This document shows positions 1 through 9,121 of a DNA stretch of 64,000 bases, piece by piece. Source of the stretch: Cystobasidium ongulense (taxonomy: Eukaryota; Basidiomycota; Cystobasidiomycetes; Cystobasidiales; Cystobasidiaceae); assembly GCA_022835595.1 (NCBI GenBank), contig BQUP01000006.1, positions 1,556,020-1,620,019 on the forward strand, given 5' to 3'. Position 1 is the first letter of the stretch; each line of letters begins with the position of its first letter. Under the pieces are notes generated by a model. It had not been told where the DNA came from and ran no database searches. It was given only the letters and a program-made list of their open reading frames with translations. The position numbers and the translations under genes are program-made.

Positions 1-693
1 CGCACCTGATGCCAACCATGATTTCCTTTCGTCGTCATGCTGATATACGCGTTTAGGAGCAGTCAGCGCACATCGCAATATTAATCTACTGATCTTCTAT
101 CCTTAGATTCCGAGGCTAGGCCTGACATCGTTTAGTTATGACGGTGCTCTCAGGGAGGATACGACTGGCAAGAGACTGAGACGCATGAAGTACCAGCGTG
201 GTCAACATCTTTGGCAGGCTGCCTTATCGTTGTCCTGTCGACCGACTTGACCGAAGTCGGATGAATCTCCTTGTCCTCGTACGCGTAAAGTGCGGAGTAT
301 AGCCATGAGCGATAAGAAAACAGCGAAGTAAAGTGTGTTTCAGGGACTTCGAGCAGCGCGATCTGCAGATTTTCGTATAACGCAGTCGCTCGTATTCATC
401 ATTGTAGGCTATATGTAGACGCAATTCCACATGTGCCCTGTACTGTACTTCTATTGTATGTCGCGGATTGTGGCGGCCGCAACTCGATAGAAGATTGGCT
501 GCCCTGATCGTTATTTCTTTGTGCTGTGCTGGGAGGTGTCGGGGCTATTCGGGACTCCGGAACTTGAGCAAAAAGGTGAAAGAGTGCCCCCGAAGGCGAA
601 GGTGGTGTACGAGGTACTAAGCGGGTAATACACCGAGGACAGGGAACAGGCGACCTTTTCTTTTTCTAACCACCTCCAGAATCCACATTCACA
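1..693. other. Upstream non-coding stretch
   Basis: No open frame here shows a recognisable protein or a sensible splice pattern; the short frames on the minus strand are compositionally random. The last hundred bases contain pyrimidine runs just upstream of an ATG at 694, so this stretch probably holds the promoter and 5' leader of the first plus-strand gene. Confidence 0.4.
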
Positions 694-1279
694 ATGAATA
701 GGTATACTGCTGCTGAGAACTGGGTAAATCTTCCTCTACCCGGATCAGTCTCGTCCGTGATAACAGGGCTGACACGTGGTGGCGAACGTTTCCAATGTGA
801 ACAGTTGCTTGAAGCACCAGAGGATCCAGTGCCTACGTACGAAGAGGCGCGGGTAGCCTCGAAGAGGGAAGCTAGACGTGCTATGATTGATGATTATGTG
901 GTGAGTCGGATGTCCCGCTGGAGCCCAGTTGCTTTGCTCGGTCCCCGAAGCACATTGCTGATGCGCTGGCCTTTTCACCGAACTCGTCGATACTCTGCCA
1001 CTGCTGTTCATTCCAACAATAGAGAAGCACTCGTGAAATGGAGACGTCGTATAAGCACTCCAAAGGTACTCCCATTGACCCTGGGAAGTGAGTCGACTTG
1101 TGTTCGATTTCAATCGCGTATGTTTCGTGATAGCCGCTTACATGTGAATCATTCTCAGCTGGATCTCAGCCTTTGTGAAAGCAGCAGCCCACGTTCAATG
1201 GCGATGGGAGAAGCGAGGTCGCAAACAATCAGACTCGTGCCCAGACTATGATAGTCCTTCCCTTGCGGTACAGGCCTGA
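694..1279 (+). CDS. Small hypothetical protein, three exons
   Basis: I read exons 694-900, 1023-1087 and 1159-1279. Both introns begin GTGAGT and end in AG, the phases agree (0 then 2), and the frame closes with a TGA at 1277-1279, giving about 130 residues. The protein is polar, with a Lys/Arg-rich middle (around residues 55-70) and a short segment near residues 90-110 containing WISAFVKAAAHVQWRWEK that could be an amphipathic helix. I do not recognise the family. Its 3' exon overlaps an open minus-strand frame (1155-1535) that also looks protein-like, so one of the two could be spurious. Confidence 0.5.
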
Positions 1280-1535
1280 AATCCGGGAGATATGTATCTC
1301 GTTCCCATTCGTAGCAGACATCTAGAGTACCGCGTGACCAGTTCTCATTCCTTGTGGGAATCAGGTATCGTCCGTGGACAAGACCATGACCTGGTCCAAA
1401 GTATGTAGCATCTCCTAGATAAGGCAAAGATAGAGTTAGTGTATTTGCTTCTGCCAATTTACGTTCGTCAGCCTCAATATGTGGCATTTTCCTAATCGCG
1501 CGTAAACTCTTTCTATTCTCCAGCCAAGCCCACAT
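1155..1535 (-). CDS. Possible hypothetical ORF, convergent and overlapping
   Basis: A minus-strand frame beginning at an ATG near 1535 encodes about 126 residues with protein-like composition (acidic, Tyr/Trp-containing, motifs such as YLGDATYFGPGHG and CYEWERDTYLPDF). Another protein-like minus-strand frame lies upstream at about 1657-1926. I could not join the two with a GT-AG intron that keeps the frame, because a TAA interrupts around 1567. It may be a degraded gene, a gene with an exon structure I missed, or antisense of the plus-strand gene. I recognise no family. Confidence 0.25.
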   Translation of the reverse strand: MWAWLENRKSLRAIRKMPHIEADERKLAEANTLTLSLPYLGDATYFGPGHGLVHGRYLIPTRNENWSRGTLDVCYEWERDTYLPDFRPVPQGKDYHSLGTSLIVCDLASPIAIERGLLLSQRLRSS

Positions 1536-2285
1536 CCCATCGCATTCATTAGCCGCGCATTAACGTCTCGCAGTGCCGTGATATATGTCGAGCGATGTAC
1601 ACGCAGATCGAAGTCCATCCACATCTCCGGAATAGTAGAAGGCCGTCATACTTCGTTTAAATTGTCTGCAGGTTTATGTTGTCCCAGAGCCATCGAGCTT
1701 GTGCACCTCGCATTTCGTGGATCTGACTATACAGTGGGCTCAGGTCCGAGTTCTGGGTGTCACTTTGAAGAACCTTGTATTCCCGTTGGCCATCAGCAGA
1801 ATCTTGTTTTGCGACGTTTGACGCCATCCCTCGTCGTCCGTCTATATACGCGGTCTGGGAAGCGCGAGCTTCACGGTCGTCCACCAGGAAAAGCAGAAGA
1901 GTCAGTCTGTAGCCCAGGCTTGACAAGTTTGGGAAGAAGGCAAGAATTCTGTGCGTTGTGTCAGAGACGCCGCTACGTTGTCAGACGGCTATTGCAGTTT
2001 TGCGCTCGTGACGCTTGGACCTTCACGCCACATGGTGCTGCAGGGAGGACATCCGAGTTCTGAGAGACACATGGATGTGATGCTGCATTGACAGGTTTCC
2101 TTCCATCAATCAAGTCCCATCACCCTCCCTCGGCGTTTCCTGTCTCTCTCTCTGGTCCAACAAGCGTACTCACCACAGCTACTATAGCGTAGCCCACACT
2201 CGTCGGTGAGTCGTGAATGTCTGTCGAAGAGACCTAGAGCTGTGACTGACCTTGTTGGGGCTAGCTACTGCATCAGAGCAACACG
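1280..2285. other. Intergenic region with unresolved minus-strand frames
   Basis: Apart from the uncertain minus-strand frames at 1155-1535 and 1657-1926, I see no supported gene. Pyrimidine-rich sequence with CTCTCTCTC around 2140-2155 precedes the single-exon gene at 2286 and is a likely part of its promoter. Confidence 0.35.
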
Positions 2286-3461
2286 ATGACCTTATCACAC
2301 TTCGTATCTGATTATCGGCACGCTTTCATTGATCTGGCTGGTCCGCTTTGTTTCGATCTCCCGGATCCAGTCTATCCTTACACTCCTCCCACAACTGAAG
2401 AATCCATCCAAGAGCTGATTACAAGACCCGCTCAATCGTTTGAGAGTCTCACTCTGTCGGTACCCTCTCGACCTCGATCCGCGTCTACGGTCAAAGCCGT
2501 CAGTGCTCTGGCACGGTTACTGTCAAGCCCAGCATGTCTGGACCTAGCCACCTTGCGCATTGCAGGCTCACTAGTTCTCCTAAACGATAAGGAAGTACAA
2601 GACAGCCTAAAGGGCTTGAATATACGCACCTTGATCTTACAAGAGCCGAAAGCTTCGAGCGACTCGTATGCTCTTGCTGCAATCCTCGCAGCACTGGATG
2701 GCATAGCCGAGCTACACGTAGCGCTAGATACCGAGCATGGCAAGAACATACATGGTACCTTTCAAGAGGAAACCAGACAGACCCTCAGCAAGCTCAAGAG
2801 CCTTAGCTTATCGACGAGAGGCGACGTCCACGCGACCATTTCGACGGTCTTTGGGCCCGGCAGTCTGGCAGGTCTCGAAGGCCTCGACATCTGCTTTCAA
2901 GGCGATACCTGGTCCCCAATTGCAACAAACGCTCTCATGATGGCACTCAGCTCCGTCCCTTTCCTGAGCACTGTCAACATCACCCGACTGGCGTCAGACC
3001 ACCGCGTGGCAACTCCTTGTGATGGAGCAACCCTCTTGCCTCTAATCACTTTACGGTCCTTGCAACACGTCAGTCTTGTAGCACAAAATCCAGACGAAGT
3101 CTTGGAGCTGTCGTCGGACATTATCTACGCCTTACAACCCGGCTTAAAATTCCTCGAACTCGTCTACGTTGGTCCGTCAAACCTCCTGGATCTATACACC
3201 GCACTGCAAAACACTATACCCAACCTCAACGCGCTTGCGAAGGTAAACTTCACACATTCGTATCCTGAGGAAAGAGTGCATGACACCCCAGAGGACTGGG
3301 AGCTCGTCCGCGTGGACGCCGTGCATCCTGCTGCAGCCAGAAAGAACGCATCGATTGTCATGTCACGCCTGGCTGATGAGCTGGAAGGAGCGAACATATC
3401 ATATCGTCTGAAGCTGACGGGATCGGAGCATCATGAAGAGCGCGCAAGTCTGTCTAGGTGA
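2286..3461 (+). CDS. Leucine-rich-repeat-like hypothetical protein
   Basis: An uninterrupted 391-residue frame starting at ATG 2286, one of the few intronless genes in the window. From about residue 50 to 330 it carries irregular Leu-rich periodicity (for example LDLATLRIAGSL, LKSLSLSTRGD, LQHVSLVAQNPDE, LKFLELVYVGPSN) typical of the degenerate LRR/F-box-type proteins that are abundant in basidiomycetes. I see no clear N-terminal F-box, transmembrane segment or catalytic motif. A role in substrate recognition for an SCF-type ligase would be an inference only. The frame is long, ends cleanly and has sensible codon use, so the gene itself is likely real. Confidence 0.75.
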   Translation: MTLSHFVSDYRHAFIDLAGPLCFDLPDPVYPYTPPTTEESIQELITRPAQSFESLTLSVPSRPRSASTVKAVSALARLLSSPACLDLATLRIAGSLVLLNDKEVQDSLKGLNIRTLILQEPKASSDSYALAAILAALDGIAELHVALDTEHGKNIHGTFQEETRQTLSKLKSLSLSTRGDVHATISTVFGPGSLAGLEGLDICFQGDTWSPIATNALMMALSSVPFLSTVNITRLASDHRVATPCDGATLLPLITLRSLQHVSLVAQNPDEVLELSSDIIYALQPGLKFLELVYVGPSNLLDLYTALQNTIPNLNALAKVNFTHSYPEERVHDTPEDWELVRVDAVHPAAARKNASIVMSRLADELEGANISYRLKLTGSEHHEERASLSR

Positions 3462-3712
3462 AGCGAGCGTCAGGTATACGGTATATATGCAGCGCATGTC
3501 TATGGGATGTCAATCGATGGACAGGCGTCTATAAAGGGTAATGATTGTTGCGTAGTAAAGGCAGTACTGTAATCAAAGCTTGTCGAAGCGTTATGCCGTG
3601 GTCCTTCTGCCACTCGCTTTTGCAGACGTGTGTGTGGCGTGCAAGCCAACTTTCAGTCGCAAGCTGGTCGCTTGCAGGCTCTGGCTGCGTCCACCACGTT
3701 ACAGTGCAAGGT

Positions 3713-5523
3713 ATGTCGAAACCATTGCTAGTGGACACGCAGCCGCGCGGCTCGTACAAGGTCGTCACCACTACGTGTGTGTACTGCAAGGCGGAGCTCG
3801 AATATGTCAAGCCCAAGCTGCCGACTGGTGATGCAGCTGCACCACCGGGACAGGCGCCGTTCCAGATCAAATGCAGTCAATGTGGACAGTCGTACAACGC
3901 CCCGATACCGAGGGAAAGGAAAGGCAACAAGAATGCTGGGAGAACCATAGGCTCAGGTGTGTCGAGATCTTTCTAACTGGGAGAGCGAGGAAAGACTGCA
4001 ATCCGATCAGCTTTGACTGACATTGCAACGCAGATGACAAGCCATTAGAGACGGAATACTACGATGTGGGTCTGGGGCATCTGCATAGAGAATTGACCGA
4101 TCATCTACATATGCTGATATGTTCACTGCTGCCAGGTTCTCGGCGTTGGTATTAAAGCCACGGACCAGGAAATCAAGACTGCATACCGCCGCTTGGTGAG
4201 TATTCGCCTTTATGAAATGTATATGCTCGCTTACTAACGACTATCAACCCCCCAGGCAATTAAACATCACCCAGACAAGAGTACGCTAGAAGCCGCCCTT
4301 GTCTTATCGATGTAGACCTGCTAATGCTCGCATATCACAGACCCAGATGACCCTCTCGCCGAAGAAAAGTTCAAGAAGATCGCGATAGCCTACTCTACGT
4401 TAATGGACCATGATACACGGAAGAAGTACAATGAATTTGGCGTGTCAGGTGGTAAAGGTGGAGCAGACGAGGTCATTGATCCTGAAGCAGTGTTTTCAAG
4501 CCTGTTCGGTGGCGAAAAATTCCAAGATATCATCGGTACTATATCACTAGGGCAAGAAATGAAGGCTGCTATGCAGGAGGAGCCTGAAGAAGAAGAAGAG
4601 GATGAGGTAGAAGCGAGCTCTTCGTCCGGCACGCAAGTTGGTCCAGCTGGACAGAGCCAGAATGGCCTAACACAGGATGGCAAGAAGAAGAAGAAGGAGC
4701 TCAGCCCCGAAGCAAAAGCAAGGAAGGCAGAAATAGAAAAGAAGCAGAACGAAGAGCGCGAGAAAGCGCGAGCAGAGCGGGTCGCTAAATTAGAGGCCTC
4801 GCTTACCAAAAAGCTAGGCATCTACACTGAACAGCTCAAGCATGGAGGGTCCAGACAAGAAGTATCACAGTCTGGTGAGTACAATGAATGTCACACCTTG
4901 CGAACTATGTTAACCCTTGTATCTTGTTTTCAACTACAGCCCGAGCTATCTGGACAATAGAAGCAACCGAGCTGAAGGATGAATCATACGGAATTGACCT
5001 TCTGAATGTGGTCGGCGCAACGTATCTGGCAAAGGCTCGACACCATCACGCGGCTACCGGAACACCGTTCGGTATTGGGGGATGGTTCCATTCTGCTCGC
5101 AGTACAGCACACGTCCTCGGGGAGAGTAAGCGATTCGCTGCCTCTACTTGTGAACATACGCTTACATCGTCATCATCGCGTGCTACAGCATACTCCACTG
5201 TCAGAGCAGCGCTCGAACTGAAGTCAGTATTTGAAGAAATACAGAAAGCAGAAAGCCAAGGTTTGCCTGAGGACAAGAGGAAGGAGCTCGAGGAGAAGGC
5301 AGCCGCCAAAGGTCTGGCTGCCCTCTTCAAGGGAGCGAAGCTTGAAGTCGAAAGCGTCATACGCGAAGTCTGTGATCGCATATTACACGAAAAAGGCTTG
5401 TCTGAGCAAGAGCTTGACAATCGGGCCTCAGCATTGGAAATTTTGGGTGAAGTCTATTCTTCTATCAAGAAAGATGAAAGCCTGGGAAATGATGCCGAAT
5501 ACGTCAAAATTGACAAAAAGTAG
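3713..5523 (+). CDS. DnaJ (Hsp40) co-chaperone with DnaJ-X domain
   Basis: Exons 3713-3956, 4034-4065, 4136-4195, 4256-4280, 4341-4874, 4940-5125 and 5189-5523 join in phase to about 471 residues. The N-terminus has a two-CxxC zinc-ribbon-like pair (CVYC near residue 23, CSQC near residue 53). A J domain follows (YYDVLGVGIKATDQEIK, then the diagnostic HPD tripeptide in KHHPDKNPDDPL). An acidic and Lys-rich linker leads to a DnaJ-X region from about residue 290, including GIDLLNVVGATYLAKA and a GGWFHSARSTAHVLGE motif. This is the Caj1/Djp1 type of cytosolic Hsp70 partner, with roles in protein folding or peroxisomal import in yeast. It converges with the tyrosyl-tRNA synthetase gene, leaving about 120 bp between stops. 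Confidence 0.92.
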
Positions 5524-5647
5524 ATCTACTTCAGCAGCAAATGTATACCCGGTACCTCCGATTAATTAGTTATTGTGTGTTGTGTCCAGTAGAAGATAAT
5601 CGCTCTATTTCATTCTGTATTACTAAAACACATCTGCAGGCTGTTGT

Positions 5648-7185
5648 TTACGATGAAGCCAATGCTTCCTTGATCTCCTTCAAATCGATCTTTGGGTCAC
5701 CGTGTTTCTGCTCCTCAATCTCTTCTTTCACCGCTGCTTGCACACCAGCGTCTGCGTCCGGTGCAGCGGCAATTGGTTCTGCCTGATCTGTTGTTTGTGA
5801 TCCATTGCTTTGCTTCGGAGGTCTCTGTCCTTCTGGTAAGGGATTCTTCTTGTTGACCTTCTTCTTCTTCTCTGGCGCAGGCGGAGGTGGGTAAGCGAGT
5901 CTTTCGATTTCCTGGAACTTAGCATTGTTCTTGAACTCCTCCTGGACAGGTGCAAGCAGCTTGTTGATGGAATCCACAATGGTAGCCTTCAAATCGCCAG
6001 GGTGCAGGTCCTCTTTTTGGTATGCCTCCTCGACCTGCTCGTAGGTTGTCGCATGGAAGTTGCCTCCGTATTCTTCTTTTCTTAAGAATGATAGGAGGGT
6101 GCCTTTTGGCGCATCTTCGGATGCAAACTTGCTTGTACCGTTCTCTGCTGTCTGCAATGAAGCAATGGGGACAATAACGGCCTTGATGAAAGCCAAGAGA
6201 CCGTTGTCCTCGACTACTCCAGGTGCTGCGACAGCTGATTTGATCTTCTTCTTGACCTCGGCTGGAGAATCCAGGAAGTCGATTTTGCTGTTTGCGTCTG
6301 AAGAGGACATTTTGCCTCCTGCCAGGCCTGGTACCATAGCGTTCATAAGATGCGAGCGTCTTGCATATCCCAATGATGGCAACGTCTGTTCTGCCAAGAT
6401 GAAAATCTTCCTCTGGTCAACACCTCCGAATTGAACGTCGACTTTGAGGTACTCTTCATCTAGGGCTTGGAGCAATGGATACAAGAGACCCGAGAGCGGA
6501 GGACTCGTGGATTGCTTGACGACTTCTGCGCCAGCTTTTCTTGCATCGTGCTCGGAAGTGACTGCACAGTATCGGAAGAGGTCGCGGGCGTACTCTGGCG
6601 AATACTGGTAAGATGAGCCTGTAACGAACTCCAAGCGGTCTAGGGGAACGCCGAGAGAGCGAAGGACAATGGTAAGAACGTAGGAGTAGTAGGTGACGCG
6701 GTGGTTGATGAGCTCGACGGGTGCCTTCAGGTTGTCCAGAAAAGCGTGCACGTCTAGGTGAGGTTGATCGGCAACAAGGCAGGACAAATGAGCCCTTCAT
6801 CACAACAGAAGGGATGCAGCATGCTTCACTTACCTGCTAGTAGGACCTTGACGCGGACACCAGCCTTTAAGAAGTCTCCCAGCTTTGTCAACGGCACGAA
6901 GTAGCCGCAATGCGCTGCATGTCCAAAATTGTGGTTATCGAGTCACGACGTGTATATAATGCAAAATTGACGGTAGGATCTGTCAGTATCATTTAGAAGT
7001 ATTACCATTGCATCTGAACGCTACCTACGTCGTCCAGTTGTTGCTGTGCCCCAGTACAATGAGATCTGCTCGTTGTTCTTGAGTTTCTGCAGGATGGCTT
7101 CACCACCGAGCACCTCTTGCAAGTTTCGAGTAATGAGCTCGTATCGCTCTTCGGGCGTCATTTCACTGCCAATAGCCTCTGCCAT
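5648..7185 (-). CDS. TYS1: Cytosolic tyrosyl-tRNA synthetase
   Basis: Exons (minus) 7029-7185, 6834-6914 and 5648-6753 give about 447 residues. It charges tRNA-Tyr with tyrosine for cytosolic translation. The first exon junction rebuilds the class I HIGH-like signature TGRPHCGYF, the middle shows [11 protein letters not shown], and the KMSKS-equivalent appears as [12 protein letters not shown]. The C-terminus is a fungal-style Lys/Pro-rich extension ([15 protein letters not shown]) ending in an acidic tail. I chose ATG 7185 because [15 protein letters not shown] matches the family N-terminus; an in-frame ATG at 7257 would add 24 residues. Confidence 0.96.
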
Positions 7186-7360
7186 GGTGGTTGTAAGACT
7201 ATCTGCTGATGCAAGGTTGGTGTTGTGCAGATAGCTCGCGTTCAAAAAGTTGATCAATGCTGCAAGGTGCCTCTCAGGCTTGTGGCAACTCTCGTGGAAT
7301 ACGATTCAACGATACAGCCCAGGTTTGCGGTCAAGTACATCACGCATTGACAAGGTCTCG

Positions 7361-8802
7361 CTACCTACTCAACGAAATACCTGCACGATCACATTCTGCC
7401 TTCACCTCATGCGCAAGCTCTTCCTGCCATTCATGACCCATGCCGCGGAGTTCGAGTCGCGGAACGTGGAAACCTGACTCTAATGCATGTAGGAGGTCTT
7501 CTGGAGAGATACCTGCGGGATGGGTTTCTAGCAGCTCTTTCTCTTGAGTGGATGACGGGTCGCCATCCGGCCGAGTTGGTCTTTGTCGGCCGACGTCGTG
7601 TAAAGATAGGGTATATAGTAGGGTTCTGTCAGGCTCTCTCAAAATTTCCAGTAAAATCGGAGATATACACAAGGGACCGCCCAGCGAGAGGGTAGTGAGT
7701 TTGCGGCAGATGTGGGCTGCTTCGTCGCCGATTCTGACAGGGTTTTCCAGCATGTAAGTGGGCATGTGCCAGCCAGTTTCAAGGGATCTGAATCCATGCT
7801 CGTGTGCTAGATGCAACTCCCGTCTATTCGTAGAGCTTACACCAAGCACCGTTCCAAGTTCCAGCGTGCTGAGATGGTCCTTTCGTGACGTAAGCACATG
7901 CCGTAAAAATGCTATATCGAAGTCACAGCCTTGAAGGACTAGACTCTTCAAGCTTGTGCAATCTGCGAGGAACGCGAATCCACTTTGTTGATCGAATATC
8001 AGGTCAGTGCAGTTACGCAGCTTGAAGGAGTGAAGTGCAGGTAGTCTGAGCATGGGTGAGGGTCCCATGGGGCCCTTTGATATTGTCGAGCACTAGGTGC
8101 CGAAGGTTCGGAAATTCGTTTGCCAGCCGAAAACAATGATGTAGGGGTTGAGGAATGTGACTATATATTGACAACCTTGTAATACCGCCTGATTTGTCTT
8201 CTAGCTTCAATGGCTTTCCCAATTTGCCGAGATGCTGATAGTAACTCTTGGTTCCACACAATGCCAGCAGACGGACGCCTTCGCCTACGCGAACACGCAA
8301 GTACTTCACATTATCTAGTTTGAGCATCTGTGCAAAGTCTTCGCTATCGAGACCTCCAGTGTCCTCTGATGGGGGAGCCAGCGTCAAATCTAAAGTCTCG
8401 ACTAGCTTCGCGTCAAGAATAGGTAGAGTCTTCTTGAAACGGTTGCCTTTCAGTAGTATAGCAAATCTCTTCCACTGGATGTAACAGAATGGCACGCAAA
8501 GGTCAGATGCTTGCTCTTGAGCCTGTTTCACCTAGTACCACTAAACTTACGCGCGCCTTGGAATCGATGTGTACCTCCGACCAGTAATGCGGCCTTGCGA
8601 TATGACGCAACTGCCGAGACGTGGACATCATTGCAAGGAGATATGCTGATGTGTGACGAGACCTCGGTTCATCATAGCCGCTGCTGTCGTCTCCTGGTTT
8701 GCCTTGGAGGTGTGACGCGACCTCGAGTAGCAGCTCCAAGGGAAGTCTTGCAATTTGCTCGGACAGCGACAGCTCGTGTGTGCCATGTGGAGCAGCAGAC
8801 AT
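7361..8802 (-). pseudogene. F-box/LRR-like protein gene with apparent frameshift
   Basis: The N-terminus (SEQIARLPLELLLEVASHL, residues about 10-28 from ATG 8802) looks like an F-box, which would bind Skp1 in an SCF ubiquitin ligase. After an intron (about 8475-8550, GTAAGT to CAG) come LRR-like segments such as LDLTLAPPSED, FPNLRHLVLDN, LHSFKLRNCTDL and LTTLSLGGPL. Near 8050-8085 the reading frame must shift by one base to continue from the first LRR block to the second; I find no normal-sized GT-AG intron there. It is either a genuine frameshift (pseudogene), an assembly indel, or a gene using a very short 19-nt GT-AG interval at that spot. Total length would be about 450 residues. Confidence 0.6.
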
Positions 8803-8847
8803 GAAGTAAAGCTGCCGGTAATCTGGCAAATGCGGCTGTACACTGAC

Positions 8848-8982
8848 TTACAGTTTGAATTGGTCGGTCGACAACATGCAAAACGCAGGCGAGCGTAACT
8901 TTTTCAGTTTGCTGAAGTGGCCGAATCTCGCCTGCACCGGCCAGCTGTCGTCGAAGCCGCGCAGCACATAGACCGGCTCCAT
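8848..8982 (-). CDS. Short ORF upstream of the F-box gene
   Basis: A 44-codon minus-strand frame from ATG 8982 (MEPVYVLRGFDDSWPVQARF...) ends in TAA at 8848-8850, directly at a GTAAGT that looks like a splice donor. Its composition is strongly protein-like. It could be a lost first exon of the F-box gene, an upstream ORF in that gene's leader, or a remnant. Neither of the two short intervals beginning at that GTAAGT (16 or 29 nt) restores the F-box frame. No family recognised. Confidence 0.3.
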   Translation of the reverse strand: MEPVYVLRGFDDSWPVQARFGHFSKLKKLRSPAFCMLSTDQFKL

Positions 8983-9121
8983 GTAGTACTACAAAGTCAT
9001 GGTTGCGCGTGTCGTACACCTACACACCTCGACTGAAAAGGTAGTCACGTGCCACAAGAAACAATACGATAATCTCGTTTATCAGATCTATCTCAATACA
9101 ACAACAACACATGCTATGTTA

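Noticed and set aside
1578-2063. 161-codon plus-strand open frame
   Set aside because: Basic, Cys/Arg-scattered composition without domain features, opposite to a more protein-like minus frame; treated as chance.
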